Below are positions 14,954 to 24,463 of a stretch of DNA of 64,000 nucleotides, piece by piece. A program made the position numbers and the translations under genes. Under the pieces are notes generated by a model, which had not been told where the DNA came from, did no database searches, and saw only the letters and a program-made list of their open reading frames with translations. The stretch is from the NCBI RefSeq assembly GCF_018986915.1, contig NZ_CP076723.1, forward strand, positions 3,195,501 to 3,259,500. The letters run 5' to 3'. The stretch comes from Geomonas oryzisoli. Lineage in GTDB: Bacteria; Desulfobacterota; Desulfuromonadia; Geobacterales; Geobacteraceae. Each line of letters begins with the position of its first letter. Positions within the stretch are counted from its first letter, which is position 1.

Positions 14954-17128
14954 GTGCCAGAGACTGAAAACAGCAGGCTTGAAACAGAGTGGAACATTGG
15001 CGAGGACAGCGACCGCCACGACGACCCCCTTCTCGACTCGCTGCTCCTGGTGGCCAAGCTGCACGGGTTGCCGGCGTCGCGCAGCGGGCTGACCGCGGGG
15101 CTACCCCTGGTGCAAAACCGCGTCACCGTCGAGCTCTTCCCGCGCTGCGCCGAACGCGCAGGGCTCTCCTCCCGGCTGGTGAAGCGCCCCCTGGAGAGGA
15201 TCTCGCAGCTGCAGCTCCCCGCCATCCTGCTGCTGCACAACCGGCAGGCGTGCGCGGTGGTGGAGCGGCTCCCGGAACGGGACAGCTTCAAGATCCTCAT
15301 CCCCGAGGCGGGAACCGGCGAGAAGACGGTGACCCGCGCCGAGCTCGAGAAGCTCTACACCGGCTTCGCCGTCTTCGTCCGCCCCAGGTACCGGATCGGC
15401 AAATCGACCAGCGTGACCCGCGAGGAAGGCAAAGGGAACTGGTTCTGGGGGGCGATCACATCCTCCTGGCGCGTCTACCGCGACGTCCTGGTCGCTTCGT
15501 TTCTGATCAACGTCTTCGCCCTGGTCAGCACCTTCTACATCCTGAACGTCTACGACCGGGTCATCCCCAACAGCGCCTACGAGACCCTGTGGGTCCTCTC
15601 CATCGGCGTCACGGTGGTCTACCTGTTCTCGGTGCTGATGCAGGGACTGCGCGGCTACTTCGTGGACGAGGCGGGCAAGAAGGCGAACCTCAAGATCTCG
15701 TCGCTTCTTCTGCAGCGGGTGCTGAACCTGCGCCTGGAGGCGCGCCCGCAGTCGATCGGCTCCTTCTCCAACAACCTGAGGGAGTTCGAGACCATCCTCG
15801 ACTTCATCACCTCCTTTTCCATTACCGCGGTCATCGACCTTCCCTTCGTGATCCTGGGACTCATCGTCATCTGGTACATCGGCGGGGGGGCCATCCTGAC
15901 CATCTTCCTGGTCTGCATCGCGCTCATGCTGGTCTACTCAGCCTTCATCCAGGCGCCGCTGCGCCGGGCCGTGGAAAACACCTTCGCGGCGTCGAGCCAG
16001 AAGAACGCCATCCTGGTCGAGGGGCTCGCCGGGCTGGAAACGGTGAAGATGCTGGGGGCGGAGTCCCACGTGCAGAGAAGCTGGGAGGACGCGGTCAGCT
16101 ACATCTCCACCTGGAGCGCGCGCTCGCGCTTTCTCTCCTCCTCGGTGAGCCACGTTTCCTACCTGGTGCAGAACCTGGCCGTGGTCGCCCTGGTGGTGGC
16201 CGGCGTGTACGCCATCGCCATGCGCGAGCTGACCCAGGGCGGCCTGGTGGCCCTGGTGATCCTGTCCCGGCAGGTGGTGGCGCCGGTGGCCCAGGTGGCC
16301 AACCTCGCCACCCGCTACCACCGCGCCAAGGAGGCTTACAAGGCCTTGGACGACATCATGAAGCTCCCGGTGGAACGCCCGGCCGGCAAGACCTTCCTGC
16401 ACCGCCCGCGCTTCAAGGGGGGCATCGGGATGAAGGGGCTCACCTTCGCCTACCCCGGCCAGACGGTCAACGCGCTCAACAACATCTCGCTGCAGATCGC
16501 ACCGGGGGAGAAGGTCGGCGTGATCGGCCCCATCGGCTCCGGCAAGACCACGCTGGGCAAGCTCCTCTTGGGGCTCTTCGAGCCGGCCAGCGGCATGGTC
16601 ACCATGGACGACACCGACCTGCGCCAGATCGACCCCGCCGAACTGCGCCACTACGTGGGGTACGTCCCGCAGGACATCTCGCTCTTCAAGGGAACCGTGC
16701 GCGACAACCTCACCCTGGGGGCCGCCGACATCGAAGACCACGCCATCATGCGCGCGGCGGAGCTGGCGGGAGTCGGCGAGTTCGTGAAAAAGCACCCCAT
16801 GGGCTTCGACATGGAGGTGGGCGAGTTCGGCCGCGGCCTCTCCGGCGGGCAACGCCAGTGCGTCGCCATCGCGCGGGCGCTCCTTTTGGACCCCCCCGTG
16901 CTGGTCTTCGACGAACCTACCAGCAACATGGACAGCCGCGCCGAGGTGAGGCTCAAGAACAACCTGGCGGCCGGCGCCAAGGAAAAGACCATGGTTCTGA
17001 TCACGCACCGCGCCTCGCTCCTGGAACTGGTGGACCGCATCATCGTGATCGACAACGGCGCCGTCATCGCCGACGGGCCCAAGGCGACGGTCCTGGAAGC
17101 GCTGCAGCGCGGGCACCTGAACATCTAG
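14954..17128 (+). CDS. lapB-like: Type I secretion ABC transporter (permease-ATPase) for the adhesin, LapB-like
   Basis: 724 residues from GTG 14954 (AGAGGAG 6 bases upstream). N-terminal peptidase-C39-like domain (about 25-140) without the catalytic cysteine, as in exporters of RTX/LapA-type substrates; six-span membrane domain (about 165-450); nucleotide-binding domain with Walker A GPIGSGKTT, signature LSGGQRQ and Walker B VLVFDEPTS. It forms the inner-membrane engine of the secretion system with the HlyD-type adaptor 14 bases downstream and the TolC protein. Confidence 0.92.
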   Translation: MPETENSRLETEWNIGEDSDRHDDPLLDSLLLVAKLHGLPASRSGLTAGLPLVQNRVTVELFPRCAERAGLSSRLVKRPLERISQLQLPAILLLHNRQACAVVERLPERDSFKILIPEAGTGEKTVTRAELEKLYTGFAVFVRPRYRIGKSTSVTREEGKGNWFWGAITSSWRVYRDVLVASFLINVFALVSTFYILNVYDRVIPNSAYETLWVLSIGVTVVYLFSVLMQGLRGYFVDEAGKKANLKISSLLLQRVLNLRLEARPQSIGSFSNNLREFETILDFITSFSITAVIDLPFVILGLIVIWYIGGGAILTIFLVCIALMLVYSAFIQAPLRRAVENTFAASSQKNAILVEGLAGLETVKMLGAESHVQRSWEDAVSYISTWSARSRFLSSSVSHVSYLVQNLAVVALVVAGVYAIAMRELTQGGLVALVILSRQVVAPVAQVANLATRYHRAKEAYKALDDIMKLPVERPAGKTFLHRPRFKGGIGMKGLTFAYPGQTVNALNNISLQIAPGEKVGVIGPIGSGKTTLGKLLLGLFEPASGMVTMDDTDLRQIDPAELRHYVGYVPQDISLFKGTVRDNLTLGAADIEDHAIMRAAELAGVGEFVKKHPMGFDMEVGEFGRGLSGGQRQCVAIARALLLDPPVLVFDEPTSNMDSRAEVRLKNNLAAGAKEKTMVLITHRASLLELVDRIIVIDNGAVIADGPKATVLEALQRGHLNI

Positions 17129-17141
17129 CGGAGAATACGAC

Positions 17142-18500
17142 GTGGAGATAAAAGCAGCCAAGAACAAGGGTAACGGGGTGTTCCGCAGGATGCCCGAAGA
17201 CGACGTCGACTACGTCACCGACATCAGGACCTCCATCCTGGTGCAGTCCCCGCGCGGCGGGCGGGCCATCCTCTGGGCCACGCTGGCGCTGTTCGTCATC
17301 TTCATCGGGTGGGCGGCGGTGTCCGAGGTGGAGCAGAGCACCAGGGGCGAGGGGAAGGTGATCCCGGCCAGCCAGGTCCAGGTGATCCAGAACCTGGAGG
17401 GGGGGATCCTCTCCGAGCTGCACGTGAAGGTCGGGGACACCGTCAGGAAGGGGCAGCTCCTCCTGAAGATCGACGAGACCCGGTTCATCTCCTCCCTGGA
17501 GCAGAGCCAGGCAAAATCCGGCGCCGACAAGGCCAAGGCCGCCCGCCTGCGCGCCGAGGCCGCCGGCAGCACCAGCTTCTCCATGCCCAGCGACGTCCCC
17601 GCCAGCATCGCCTCCAGCGAGCGTGCCCTGTTCGAGTCGCGCCGCTCCGAGCTCAAGCACTCCCTCGAGGTGAAGCAGTCCCAGATCGACCAGCGCCAGA
17701 GTGAACTGAGGGAATTGAACACCAGGCTGCGCGAGCTGAACCAGACCTACACCCTGTACCAGAAGGAGATCAACATCACCCGTCCGCTGGTCGCCAAGGG
17801 CGCGGTCTCCGACATGGAACTGTTGCAGCTCGAGCGCAAGGCGAGCGAGATGAAGGGGGAGATCGAGACCATCAAGCAGTCCATCCCGCGCACCCAGGCC
17901 AAGATCGACGAGAGCTACGCGGCCATGAAGGAGCTGCGCCTCAATTTCGCCAACAAGGCCAAGGCCGAGTACAACGACACCGTGGCCAAGGTGGGCGAGG
18001 AAACCGCCTCGTCGCTCGCGCTCAAGGACCGGCTGGACCGCACCCTGGTGCGCTCCCCGGTGAACGGCACCGTGAACCGGATCCTGGTCAACACCATCGG
18101 CGGGGTTATCCAGCCGGGTATGAACATCGTGGAGATCGTCCCCACCGAGGGAACCCTGCTCATCGAAACCAAGATCAAGCCGGCCGACATCGCCTTCTTG
18201 AAGCCGAACCAGAAGGCCACGGTGAAATTCACCGCCTACGACTACACCATCTACGGCGGTCTGGAGGCGCGCCTGGAACAGATCGGCGCCGACAGTCTCA
18301 CCGACGACAAGACCAAGGAAAGCTACTATCTCGTCACGCTGAGGACCGACCGCAACTACCTGGGGACCAAGGAAAAGCCGCTTCCCATCATCCCGGGCAT
18401 GGTGGCCAGCGTGGACATCGTGGCCGCCAAGCGGACCATCCTCTCCTATCTCCTGAAGCCGATTCTCAAGGCGAAGTACGCCGCGTTGCGCGAAAGGTGA
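17142..18500 (+). CDS. lapC-like: HlyD-family membrane fusion protein, LapC-like
   Basis: 452 residues from GTG 17142. One span near residues 48-66 (AILWATLALFVIFIGWAAVSE), then split biotinyl-lipoyl-like halves around a long coiled-coil hairpin (about 115-290), ending in the HlyD beta-barrel region (RSPVNGTVNRILVNT). It bridges the ABC exporter to TolC through the periplasm. Length and order are typical of type I secretion adaptors. Confidence 0.92.
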   Translation: MEIKAAKNKGNGVFRRMPEDDVDYVTDIRTSILVQSPRGGRAILWATLALFVIFIGWAAVSEVEQSTRGEGKVIPASQVQVIQNLEGGILSELHVKVGDTVRKGQLLLKIDETRFISSLEQSQAKSGADKAKAARLRAEAAGSTSFSMPSDVPASIASSERALFESRRSELKHSLEVKQSQIDQRQSELRELNTRLRELNQTYTLYQKEINITRPLVAKGAVSDMELLQLERKASEMKGEIETIKQSIPRTQAKIDESYAAMKELRLNFANKAKAEYNDTVAKVGEETASSLALKDRLDRTLVRSPVNGTVNRILVNTIGGVIQPGMNIVEIVPTEGTLLIETKIKPADIAFLKPNQKATVKFTAYDYTIYGGLEARLEQIGADSLTDDKTKESYYLVTLRTDRNYLGTKEKPLPIIPGMVASVDIVAAKRTILSYLLKPILKAKYAALRER

Positions 18501-18504
18501 TTAC

Positions 18505-19122
18505 ATGCTGATCCTGCTGGCAAGCGCAAACGAAACCCTGGTGAACCGGTGGCAAGGGCTGGTGGAGCAAGGGAACCTGATCCAGGAATGCCGCACCCTG
18601 GGTGAATTGAAACGGCTCGCGTCGTCCGGGGAGTTCGAACTGGTGCTTTTGCACCGCGACCTGGTGGACCTGGCCGCCTGCGCCGAGCTGCGCGCCGCGG
18701 CCCCGACGGCCCGGCTCTTCCTGCTCTCGGACCGCCCGGAACCCGAGGAGGGTCTCTCCTTCCTGAAGGTGGGCATCGTGGGCTACGCCAACAGCTACAT
18801 CGCCCGGGACAACCTCCTGGAAGCGCTGCGCGTGATGGCAAGCGGGGGGGTGTGGCTGGGACAGCAGGTGATCCAGCAACTGATCCTGGAAGCCGCGCAG
18901 AACAGCGCGGGGAGGGAAAGGAACACCGACAGGCTCCTGGCCCCACTGACCCCGACCGAGCGCAGGGTGGCGGAACTGGTGGCGGCCGGCAGGACCAACC
19001 TGGAGATCGCCGCCGACATGGGCATCGTGGAGCGCACCGTCAAGGCCCACCTCACCTCCATCTACGGCAAACTCCCCGCCGGAAACCGGTTGAGCCTGGC
19101 GCTCCTGGTCAACCAGGGGTAG
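18505..19122 (+). CDS. LuxR/NarL-type regulator with a receiver-like domain
   Basis: 205 residues, starting 4 bases after the HlyD gene. Residues 1-120 have a receiver fold pattern; the phospho-acceptor region reads LLHRDLVDL, and the acidic pocket near the N-terminus (usually DD) is missing, so normal phosphorylation is doubtful. The C-terminal helix-turn-helix (LTPTERRVAELVAAGRTNLEIAADMGIVERTVKAHL) is canonical LuxR. Atypical-receiver LuxR proteins (CsgD/VpsT-like) often control matrix and adhesin genes. The adhesin and the 10.1-10.4 kb divergent promoters are likely targets by position. Confidence 0.8.
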   Translation: MLILLASANETLVNRWQGLVEQGNLIQECRTLGELKRLASSGEFELVLLHRDLVDLAACAELRAAAPTARLFLLSDRPEPEEGLSFLKVGIVGYANSYIARDNLLEALRVMASGGVWLGQQVIQQLILEAAQNSAGRERNTDRLLAPLTPTERRVAELVAAGRTNLEIAADMGIVERTVKAHLTSIYGKLPAGNRLSLALLVNQG

Positions 19123-19154
19123 CCGCACCGGCGAGGGGACGGGGACCGTTTCCC

Positions 19155-19299
19155 AGCTCTCCCCCTCCCTTGACGGGAGGGGGCAGGGAGGTGGGTGAAG
19201 CTGCCATCGAGCAGTTGCGGAGCCGAGGGGCTGGCACCTGCTGAAGCGAAGGGGGACTGGAAGCGAGGGGGACTGGCACCTGCGGAGCCAGTCCCCTTC
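19155..19299. repeat. Intergenic repeats: CCCTCCC-type element and REP-like element copy 2
   Basis: 19160-19210 (CTCCCTTGACGGGAGGG then GGTGGGTGAAGCTGCC) is an inverted copy of the sequence at about 20512-20562. 19225-19299 carries the REP-like palindrome in reverse orientation (GGGGACTGGCACCTGCGGAG...CAGTCCCC). Both lie between the convergent luxR and CAP-protein genes. Confidence 0.7.
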
Positions 19300-19303
19300 C
19301 TGT

Positions 19304-19924
19304 TTAGCGGCTCTGGAAGCCTCCGGCGAGGTCCATGACGCAGATGGTGCGGTAGAGGGGATGCGGGCCGCAGGCGATACCCGCCGTGGCGTAGGAGCGG
19401 TTGAAGATGTTCTTTCGGTGTCCCCGGTCCGGGACCCCGTCGTCGATGATGAGCCCCATCACGACCTGCCTGGCCGTGTCCGGGCCGTAGCTGATGTTCT
19501 CCCCGATGGTCGAGCGCCAGGAGCCGTGCTGCTCGATCCTCTTCCTCATGTCGCCCCGTTCGCCGTGGCCGGTCTCCCCCGAGGCGCTCTGTTCCCGCAC
19601 CAGGTCCGCCGCGGCCTTGGCCAGTCCCGGCGACCAGGAGAGCGCCGGCAGCGGGCGCTGCCGCGACAGGAACTGCACCGCCTCGTCCAGCGCCCCCTTA
19701 CCTTCCGAGGTCATCACCACGTTCAGCGATCCCGGCAACCGATACCCTTTGCCGATGAAGCTCCTTCTGAACTCACGGATGTATTCGGCGTAGCGCTGCG
19801 GGTTGCGGCGCGCAGCGTTGGTTTCCGCGAGCACCTGTTGGCCGAGGTCGTCCGGTTCGGCGCAGGCGGCACCCCGGGCGAGCAGGAAGAGCAGGCAGGA
19901 TAGAGCCAACCTTGTCTTGATCAT
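19304..19924 (-). CDS. CAP-domain (SCP/PR-1-like) secreted protein
   Basis: 206 residues with a signal peptide (LALSCLLFLLARGAACA). The CAP domain includes NAARRNPQRYAEYI near the start, GHGERGDMRKRIEQHG with STIGENISYG, and GHRKNIFN with YATAGIACG, which are the conserved CAP signatures carrying the His/Glu pocket residues. Bacterial members are extracytoplasmic and mostly uncharacterised. Its ATG overlaps the stop of the small gene upstream (ATGA), so the two are co-translated. Confidence 0.85.
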   Translation of the reverse strand: MIKTRLALSCLLFLLARGAACAEPDDLGQQVLAETNAARRNPQRYAEYIREFRRSFIGKGYRLPGSLNVVMTSEGKGALDEAVQFLSRQRPLPALSWSPGLAKAAADLVREQSASGETGHGERGDMRKRIEQHGSWRSTIGENISYGPDTARQVVMGLIIDDGVPDRGHRKNIFNRSYATAGIACGPHPLYRTICVMDLAGGFQSR

Positions 19925-20196
19925 TTTTTCCCCTCCAGCAGAGCCAGCCTCGCCTCGAACACCTTGAGCGCGTCCGCCAGCGTCGCCTCGATGTCGTCTC
20001 CGTACACCGTGAAGTAGAGGTAGTTTCCCGAGTAGTGGTGCCAGTTGAGGTCCTCGACCAGGAGCGGTTCGAGATAGCGTTCCATCTTTTCGTAGGGGTA
20101 GAAGGGGTCGCCGTTGGGCCAGGTGCGCCGCAGTTTCTGCGCCTGGTTGTCCGTAAGCGGGATGCGATACCGAACCGAAACGACCTGTGCCTGCAT
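19921..20196 (-). CDS. Small hypothetical protein coupled to the CAP-domain gene
   Basis: 91 residues from ATG 20196 (MQAQVVSVRYRIPL), preceded by GAGGGGG; an ATG at 20235 would add 13 unlikely residues from repeat DNA. Tyr/Trp-rich (NGDPFYPYEKMERY, NWHHYSGNYLYF) with no signal peptide. Overlaps the next gene by 4 bases. No family recognised. Confidence 0.6.
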   Translation of the reverse strand: MQAQVVSVRYRIPLTDNQAQKLRRTWPNGDPFYPYEKMERYLEPLLVEDLNWHHYSGNYLYFTVYGDDIEATLADALKVFEARLALLEGKK

Positions 20197-20235
20197 GACT
20201 GCCCCCTCACACCTTGAATGCGCGACCGAAACCAT

Positions 20236-20562
<327 letters not shown>

Positions 20563-20624
20563 AGACCAAAAGGATAAGCGAGCCGGCCGCTGATGACAAG
20601 CCCCTCCTCTGTTCTCTCCGACGA

Positions 20625-20660
20625 CAAAAAACGCCCCCCTTGGCAAGCCAAGGGGGGCGT
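20625..20660 (-). terminator. Terminator of the amino-acid ABC transporter operon
   Basis: An 11-bp perfect stem (ACGCCCCCCTT with AAGGGGGGCGT) followed on the minus strand by a T-run. Located 27 bases past the last permease stop codon. Confidence 0.85.
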
Positions 20661-20686
20661 CTCTACGTCAGGTGCCACCGGGAAAC

Positions 20687-21388
20687 CTAAATGGACTTTC
20701 TCCAGGCGAGCCTTCCCTCCAGCCAGCGCGAGAAGCTGGTGAAGGCGAAGCAGAGCACGAAGTAGACCGCCGCGATGAAGATGAAGATCTCGGTCGGGAA
20801 GGCCATGGTGCGGTTGTTGATCTGGGTGCCGACGTGGGTCAGCTCGGAAACCCCGACGATGAAGGCGAGCGAGGTGTCCTTGATCAGCGACACGAACTGG
20901 TTCACAAAGGACGGGATCATGTTCCTAAGCCCCTGCGGCAGCACGATGTAGAGCATGGCCTGCCAGTGCTTCAGTCCGGTCGAGACGGCCGCCTCGGTCT
21001 GCCCCTTGGGGATCCCCTGGATGCCGGCGCGCACGATCTGCGACATGTAGGCCGAGGTGAAGATGGTGAGCCCCATGATGACCGTGGTCGCTTCCGGCAC
21101 CGTCTTGCCCATCAGGGCCGGCAGCAGGAAGTACATCCAGAAGATCACCATCAAAAGCGGAATGCCGCGCACCGCGTTGATGAACAGGTTCACCGGGTAA
21201 CGGATCACCGCGTAGCGCGACAGGCTCAAGAGCCCCAGGATCAGCCCCCCGAAAAAGGAGAGGATGCAGGAGACCATCGCGAGGTACATGGTGAGACCGA
21301 GCCCGCCGAGCGGCCCGTTCGGGTAGCGCCCGATCATGAAGTAGGTGAAGTTATCTATGATTACTTGAAAGTTGAGTGCTTCTTCCAT
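20687..21388 (-). CDS. Polar amino-acid ABC transporter permease 2
   Basis: 233 residues, HisM/GltK family: several membrane spans and the cytoplasmic coupling EAA-like loop (AAVSTGLKHWQAMLYIVLPQGLRNMIPSFVNQF). GGAGAAG precedes the ATG. Last gene of a four-gene operon (ATPase, binding protein, permease, permease); forms a heterodimeric channel with the upstream permease. Confidence 0.9.
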   Translation of the reverse strand: MEEALNFQVIIDNFTYFMIGRYPNGPLGGLGLTMYLAMVSCILSFFGGLILGLLSLSRYAVIRYPVNLFINAVRGIPLLMVIFWMYFLLPALMGKTVPEATTVIMGLTIFTSAYMSQIVRAGIQGIPKGQTEAAVSTGLKHWQAMLYIVLPQGLRNMIPSFVNQFVSLIKDTSLAFIVGVSELTHVGTQINNRTMAFPTEIFIFIAAVYFVLCFAFTSFSRWLEGRLAWRKSI

Positions 21389-21443
21389 TTTCTTCTCCGT
21401 TTCCCGCGGGAAAATCCGCCGATCTCGTTACTTAACCCGGCGC

Positions 21444-22148
21444 CTAGGCGCGCTGCGGGTTGAGCACCTTCTTGTTGTACAGGTCCATGAGCGCCGTGAT
21501 CACCACGGACAGCCCGAGGTAGACCACGGTGGCGGCGGTGAACGCCTCGAACCCCTTGAAGGTATAGCTCTCGACCTGGCGCGCCTGGTAGGTGAGTTCC
21601 ATGACACCGATGCTCATGGCCAGCGAGGAGTTCTTGGCCAGGTTCAGGAACTGGTTCACCAGCGGCGGGATCGTGATGCGCACCGCCTGCGGCAGGATGA
21701 TGTACTGCATGGAACGGAGATAGGAGAAGCCGGCGCTTCTGGCCGCCTCCATCTGCTCCTTGGGAATGGAGAGGATGCCCGACCTGATGTCCTCGGCGAT
21801 GAAGGCCGAGGTATAGATGGTGAGGGCGATGGCGGCCGCGACAAACTCGAAGTTCGTGCTGTTAAGCCACTCGTTGACCGCCGCCGGGAGCACCTTGTAC
21901 GAACCGAAGTACCAGAAGAAGATCTGGACCAGCAGCGGCGTGTTCCGGAAAAACTCCAGGTAGGCGGTGGCGATCCAGCGCACGGGGCGGTAGTGGCTCA
22001 TCTTCAGGACGGCGATCAGAAGCCCCAGGATGAAAGCGCAGACGATGCCGACGGCGGAGAGCTCCAGGGTTACCTTGAGCCCGGAAACCAGCCATTCGAA
22101 ATACTTGCCGGAGGTGACGATGGACCAGTCAAATGTGTACTTTAGCAC
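21444..22148 (-). CDS. Polar amino-acid ABC transporter permease 1
   Basis: 234 residues from GTG 22148 with AAGGGG upstream. HisM/GltJ family with the EAA-like loop (AARSAGFSYLRSMQYIILPQAVRITIPPLVNQF). Pairs with the downstream permease (55 bases away). The gene is separated from the binding-protein gene by a 180-base spacer with strong stem-loop potential. Confidence 0.9.
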   Translation of the reverse strand: MLKYTFDWSIVTSGKYFEWLVSGLKVTLELSAVGIVCAFILGLLIAVLKMSHYRPVRWIATAYLEFFRNTPLLVQIFFWYFGSYKVLPAAVNEWLNSTNFEFVAAAIALTIYTSAFIAEDIRSGILSIPKEQMEAARSAGFSYLRSMQYIILPQAVRITIPPLVNQFLNLAKNSSLAMSIGVMELTYQARQVESYTFKGFEAFTAATVVYLGLSVVITALMDLYNKKVLNPQRA

Positions 22149-22178
22149 GTGAAACCCCTTAGAGGCAGATTGAAACTA

Positions 22179-22322
22179 AGATTAAGATTGAGACAAAACT
22201 ACCAGCAACGCACTTTTCTCAACCAAAGCTCAGCATCAACCTGATTTGCTGTTGAAACGGCAGTCAAGGTCGAGGTTGAGACTAAGTATGGTTTCCCTTA
22301 ATCTCAACCTCAATCTTAATCT
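22179..22322 (-). other. Intergenic stem-loops between binding-protein and permease genes
   Basis: 22272-22286 and 22297-22311 are complementary at 14 of 15 positions with a 10-base loop. An outer 14-bp perfect inverted repeat (AGATTAAGATTGAG at 22179-22192, its complement at 22309-22322) encloses it. There is no T-run, so it is more likely an mRNA 3'-end stabiliser protecting the abundant binding-protein message than a terminator. Confidence 0.6.
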
Positions 22323-22328
22323 GCTTTG

Positions 22329-23150
22329 TTACTTGTCAGCTACGATCTTGAAGGTGCGCTTGAGCTGGAAGTCGGTACCCTTGCCGAACCACTTCTCGAA
22401 GATCTTCTTGGCTTCGCCGCTCTTCTCCATGTCGAGGATGGTCTTGTTCACGAAGGCGATGAACTTGGCGTCGTCCTTCCTCATGCCCAGGCCGTAGGGC
22501 TCGTTGGAGATCTGGACGTTCGGGATCTCGAACTTCGCCTTGTTGGGAGCCTTGGCGAGGATGCCGGCCAGGATCGCCTCGTCGGTGGTCACCGCCTGCA
22601 CCTTACCCTGCTGCAGGGCGAGGAACGCCTGCGGGTAGTCGTCGAAGGAAAGCACGGTGGCGGTCGGCAGGGCGGCCTTCACATTCTGCTCGGAGGTGGA
22701 ACCCTTGGCGGTACCGATCTTCTTGCCGGCGAGATCCTTCAGGCTCTTCACTTTGCCCTTCACGGTGATGAACTTCTGGCCGGTCGCGAAGTAGGTGTGG
22801 CTGAAGCCGATCTGCTTGGCGCGCTCCGGGTTCTTGGTCATGGTGGCGGCGATGATGTCGATGTTGCCTTCGGTGAGCTGCGGCATGCGGGAAGCGGAGG
22901 TAACCGGCTTCAGCTCGACCTTCACGCCCAGCTTCTTGGCGATTGCTTTTACGAAGTCGACGTCGTAGCCCACGATCTCGCGGCTCTTCTCATCGACGTA
23001 ACCAAACGGAGGGAGGGAGTCCTTGACACCGGCAACGAGGACGCCTTTCTTCTTGACTTCGGCAAGGGTGTCGGCGGGAGCCGCGGCCATCGCCTTACCG
23101 AAAGAACCAAACAGGGCCAAACCCATAACAACAGCAGCCAATCTTTTCAC
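22329..23150 (-). CDS. Periplasmic polar amino-acid binding protein (SBP family 3)
   Basis: 273 residues from GTG 23150 with AAAGGAG upstream and a signal peptide (AAVVMGLALFGSFGKAMAA). Family-3 signature GYDVDFVKAIAKKLGV and the ligand-binding pattern MPQLTEGNIDIIAATMTKNPERAKQIGFS, with the arginine that usually grips the amino-acid carboxylate. Closest in character to glutamate/aspartate or glutamine binders; exact substrate not determinable. Expected to be the most highly expressed gene of the operon. Confidence 0.9.
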   Translation of the reverse strand: MKRLAAVVMGLALFGSFGKAMAAAPADTLAEVKKKGVLVAGVKDSLPPFGYVDEKSREIVGYDVDFVKAIAKKLGVKVELKPVTSASRMPQLTEGNIDIIAATMTKNPERAKQIGFSHTYFATGQKFITVKGKVKSLKDLAGKKIGTAKGSTSEQNVKAALPTATVLSFDDYPQAFLALQQGKVQAVTTDEAILAGILAKAPNKAKFEIPNVQISNEPYGLGMRKDDAKFIAFVNKTILDMEKSGEAKKIFEKWFGKGTDFQLKRTFKIVADK

Positions 23151-23236
23151 AGTACTCTCCTTTGATGTTCGGTATTAACAGGCACCCGCCACCCGCCGCA
23201 GGGGATCCGGCGGCGTTCGCCGGGTGAACGAGTTCT

Positions 23237-23971
23237 CTAGTGCATCGGCGACAGCAGCTGCTTCAGGAACTGCTTGGCGCGGTCGTGCTGCGGGTTGCGG
23301 AAGAATTCCTCCGGCTGGGCCTCCTCGAGGATCACGCCGTGGTCCATGAACACCACGCGGTCGGACACCTCGCGGGCGAAGCCCATCTCGTGAGTGACGC
23401 AGACCATGGTCATGCCGGTGCTGGCCAGGTCCTGCATGACCGCTAGCACCTCGCCGATCATCTCCGGGTCGAGCGCCGAGGTCGGCTCGTCGAAGAGCAT
23501 GATGCGCGGCTTCATGGCCAGGGCGCGGGCGATGGCGACGCGCTGCTGCTGGCCGCCGGAGAGCTGGGTCGGGTAGGCGTCACGCTTGACCGCGAGGCCG
23601 ACGCGCTCCAAAAGTTCCATGGCCTGCTCCTGCGCTTCCTTCTTGGGGGTCCTGCGGATCTTGGTCGGAGCCAGGGTGATGTTGTCGATCACCGACAGGT
23701 GCGGGTACAGGTTGAACTGCTGGAACACGAACCCCACCTCGGCGCGCAGCCTGTTGATGTCGGTCTTCTTGCTCCTGAGGTCCATGCCGTCGACGATCAG
23801 GCTCCCCTCCTCGATCGGCTCCAGCTGGTTGATGGTGCGGATCAGGGTGGACTTGCCCGACCCCGAAGGACCGCAGACCACGACCACTTCCCCCTGTTTG
23901 ACGTGGAGATCGATCCCGTTAAGCACGTGAAGCTTTTTAAACCACTTGTGGACCCCTTCAAACTTGATCAT
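23237..23971 (-). CDS. Polar amino-acid ABC transporter ATPase (GlnQ/GltL family)
   Basis: 244 residues. Walker [11 protein letters not shown]-loop [10 protein letters not shown], signature [15 protein letters not shown], Walker [15 protein letters not shown], and switch His in [11 protein letters not shown]. First gene of the operon, which reads ATPase, binding protein, permease, permease. A consensus sigma-54 promoter lies about 145 bases upstream. Confidence 0.93.
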   Translation of the reverse strand: MIKFEGVHKWFKKLHVLNGIDLHVKQGEVVVVCGPSGSGKSTLIRTINQLEPIEEGSLIVDGMDLRSKKTDINRLRAEVGFVFQQFNLYPHLSVIDNITLAPTKIRRTPKKEAQEQAMELLERVGLAVKRDAYPTQLSGGQQQRVAIARALAMKPRIMLFDEPTSALDPEMIGEVLAVMQDLASTGMTMVCVTHEMGFAREVSDRVVFMDHGVILEEAQPEEFFRNPQHDRAKQFLKQLLSPMH

Positions 23972-24116
23972 CTGCTGCTCCTTTTCTATTTGTTGCCAAT
24001 CGAGTCACTCGAAGCTGCTGCACAGGATATGGGCAGATCTCCCGCCCAGCCGTTCACGCCAACCGACGTTTTGTCTGCGGAAAGGCGAGTAAGCGTACAG
24101 TCTGGCTTTACATACA

Positions 24117-24131
24117 GCAAAGCCGGTGCCA
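24117..24131 (-). promoter_or_regulatory. Sigma-54 promoter for the amino-acid ABC operon
   Basis: On the minus strand: TGGCAC, five bases, TTGC, a full match to the -24/-12 consensus. It lies 145 bases upstream of the ATPase gene. A sigma-54 activator gene is the next gene upstream (24605-26032). Confidence 0.85.
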
Positions 24132-24156
24132 AATACGACGTAAACAGCTAACAACA

Positions 24157-24314
24157 CGGATTGATATCCGAATACGGCATTTCCGGAGCCAACATTAAAA
24201 ACAATGGGGTATAACCACTCATGGAAAGCTGTTTGACAGAAATAAGGAAGTGACGAAGAAAGGGGATTTTACGGCGGGTATAACAATCATTATAGGCTTA
24301 ACGAAAGTTATACC
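24157..24314. promoter_or_regulatory. Candidate upstream activator sites (three GGTATAAC boxes and a palindrome)
   Basis: GGTATAAC occurs at 24208-24215 and 24277-24284 and inverted at 24307-24314, 77-197 bases upstream of the sigma-54 promoter. A 14-bp palindrome (CGGAT-tgat-ATCCG, 24157-24170) lies nearer. This is the distance range at which NtrC-type activators bind. The rest of the 23972-24604 gap holds only CCCTCCC-type repeats (24464-24595). Confidence 0.55.
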
Positions 24315-24463
24315 TCTTCAGGTGAGCACGAAGATGGACCGTCAGGAAAGCCGGTTTATGACAGGCGTTGGTTTGATGAAAAAAGCGGCAAAAACAGCGG
24401 TTGGCTGGTTGAGGTGACGGGGCCGGGGCTGCAAAGGGATGCCTCCAATATAGGCACACCTAG

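Noticed and set aside
18505..19122. LuxR regulator as a VpsT-type c-di-GMP receptor
   Set aside because: The W[F/L/M][T/S]R c-di-GMP-binding motif of VpsT is not present in the receiver-like domain.
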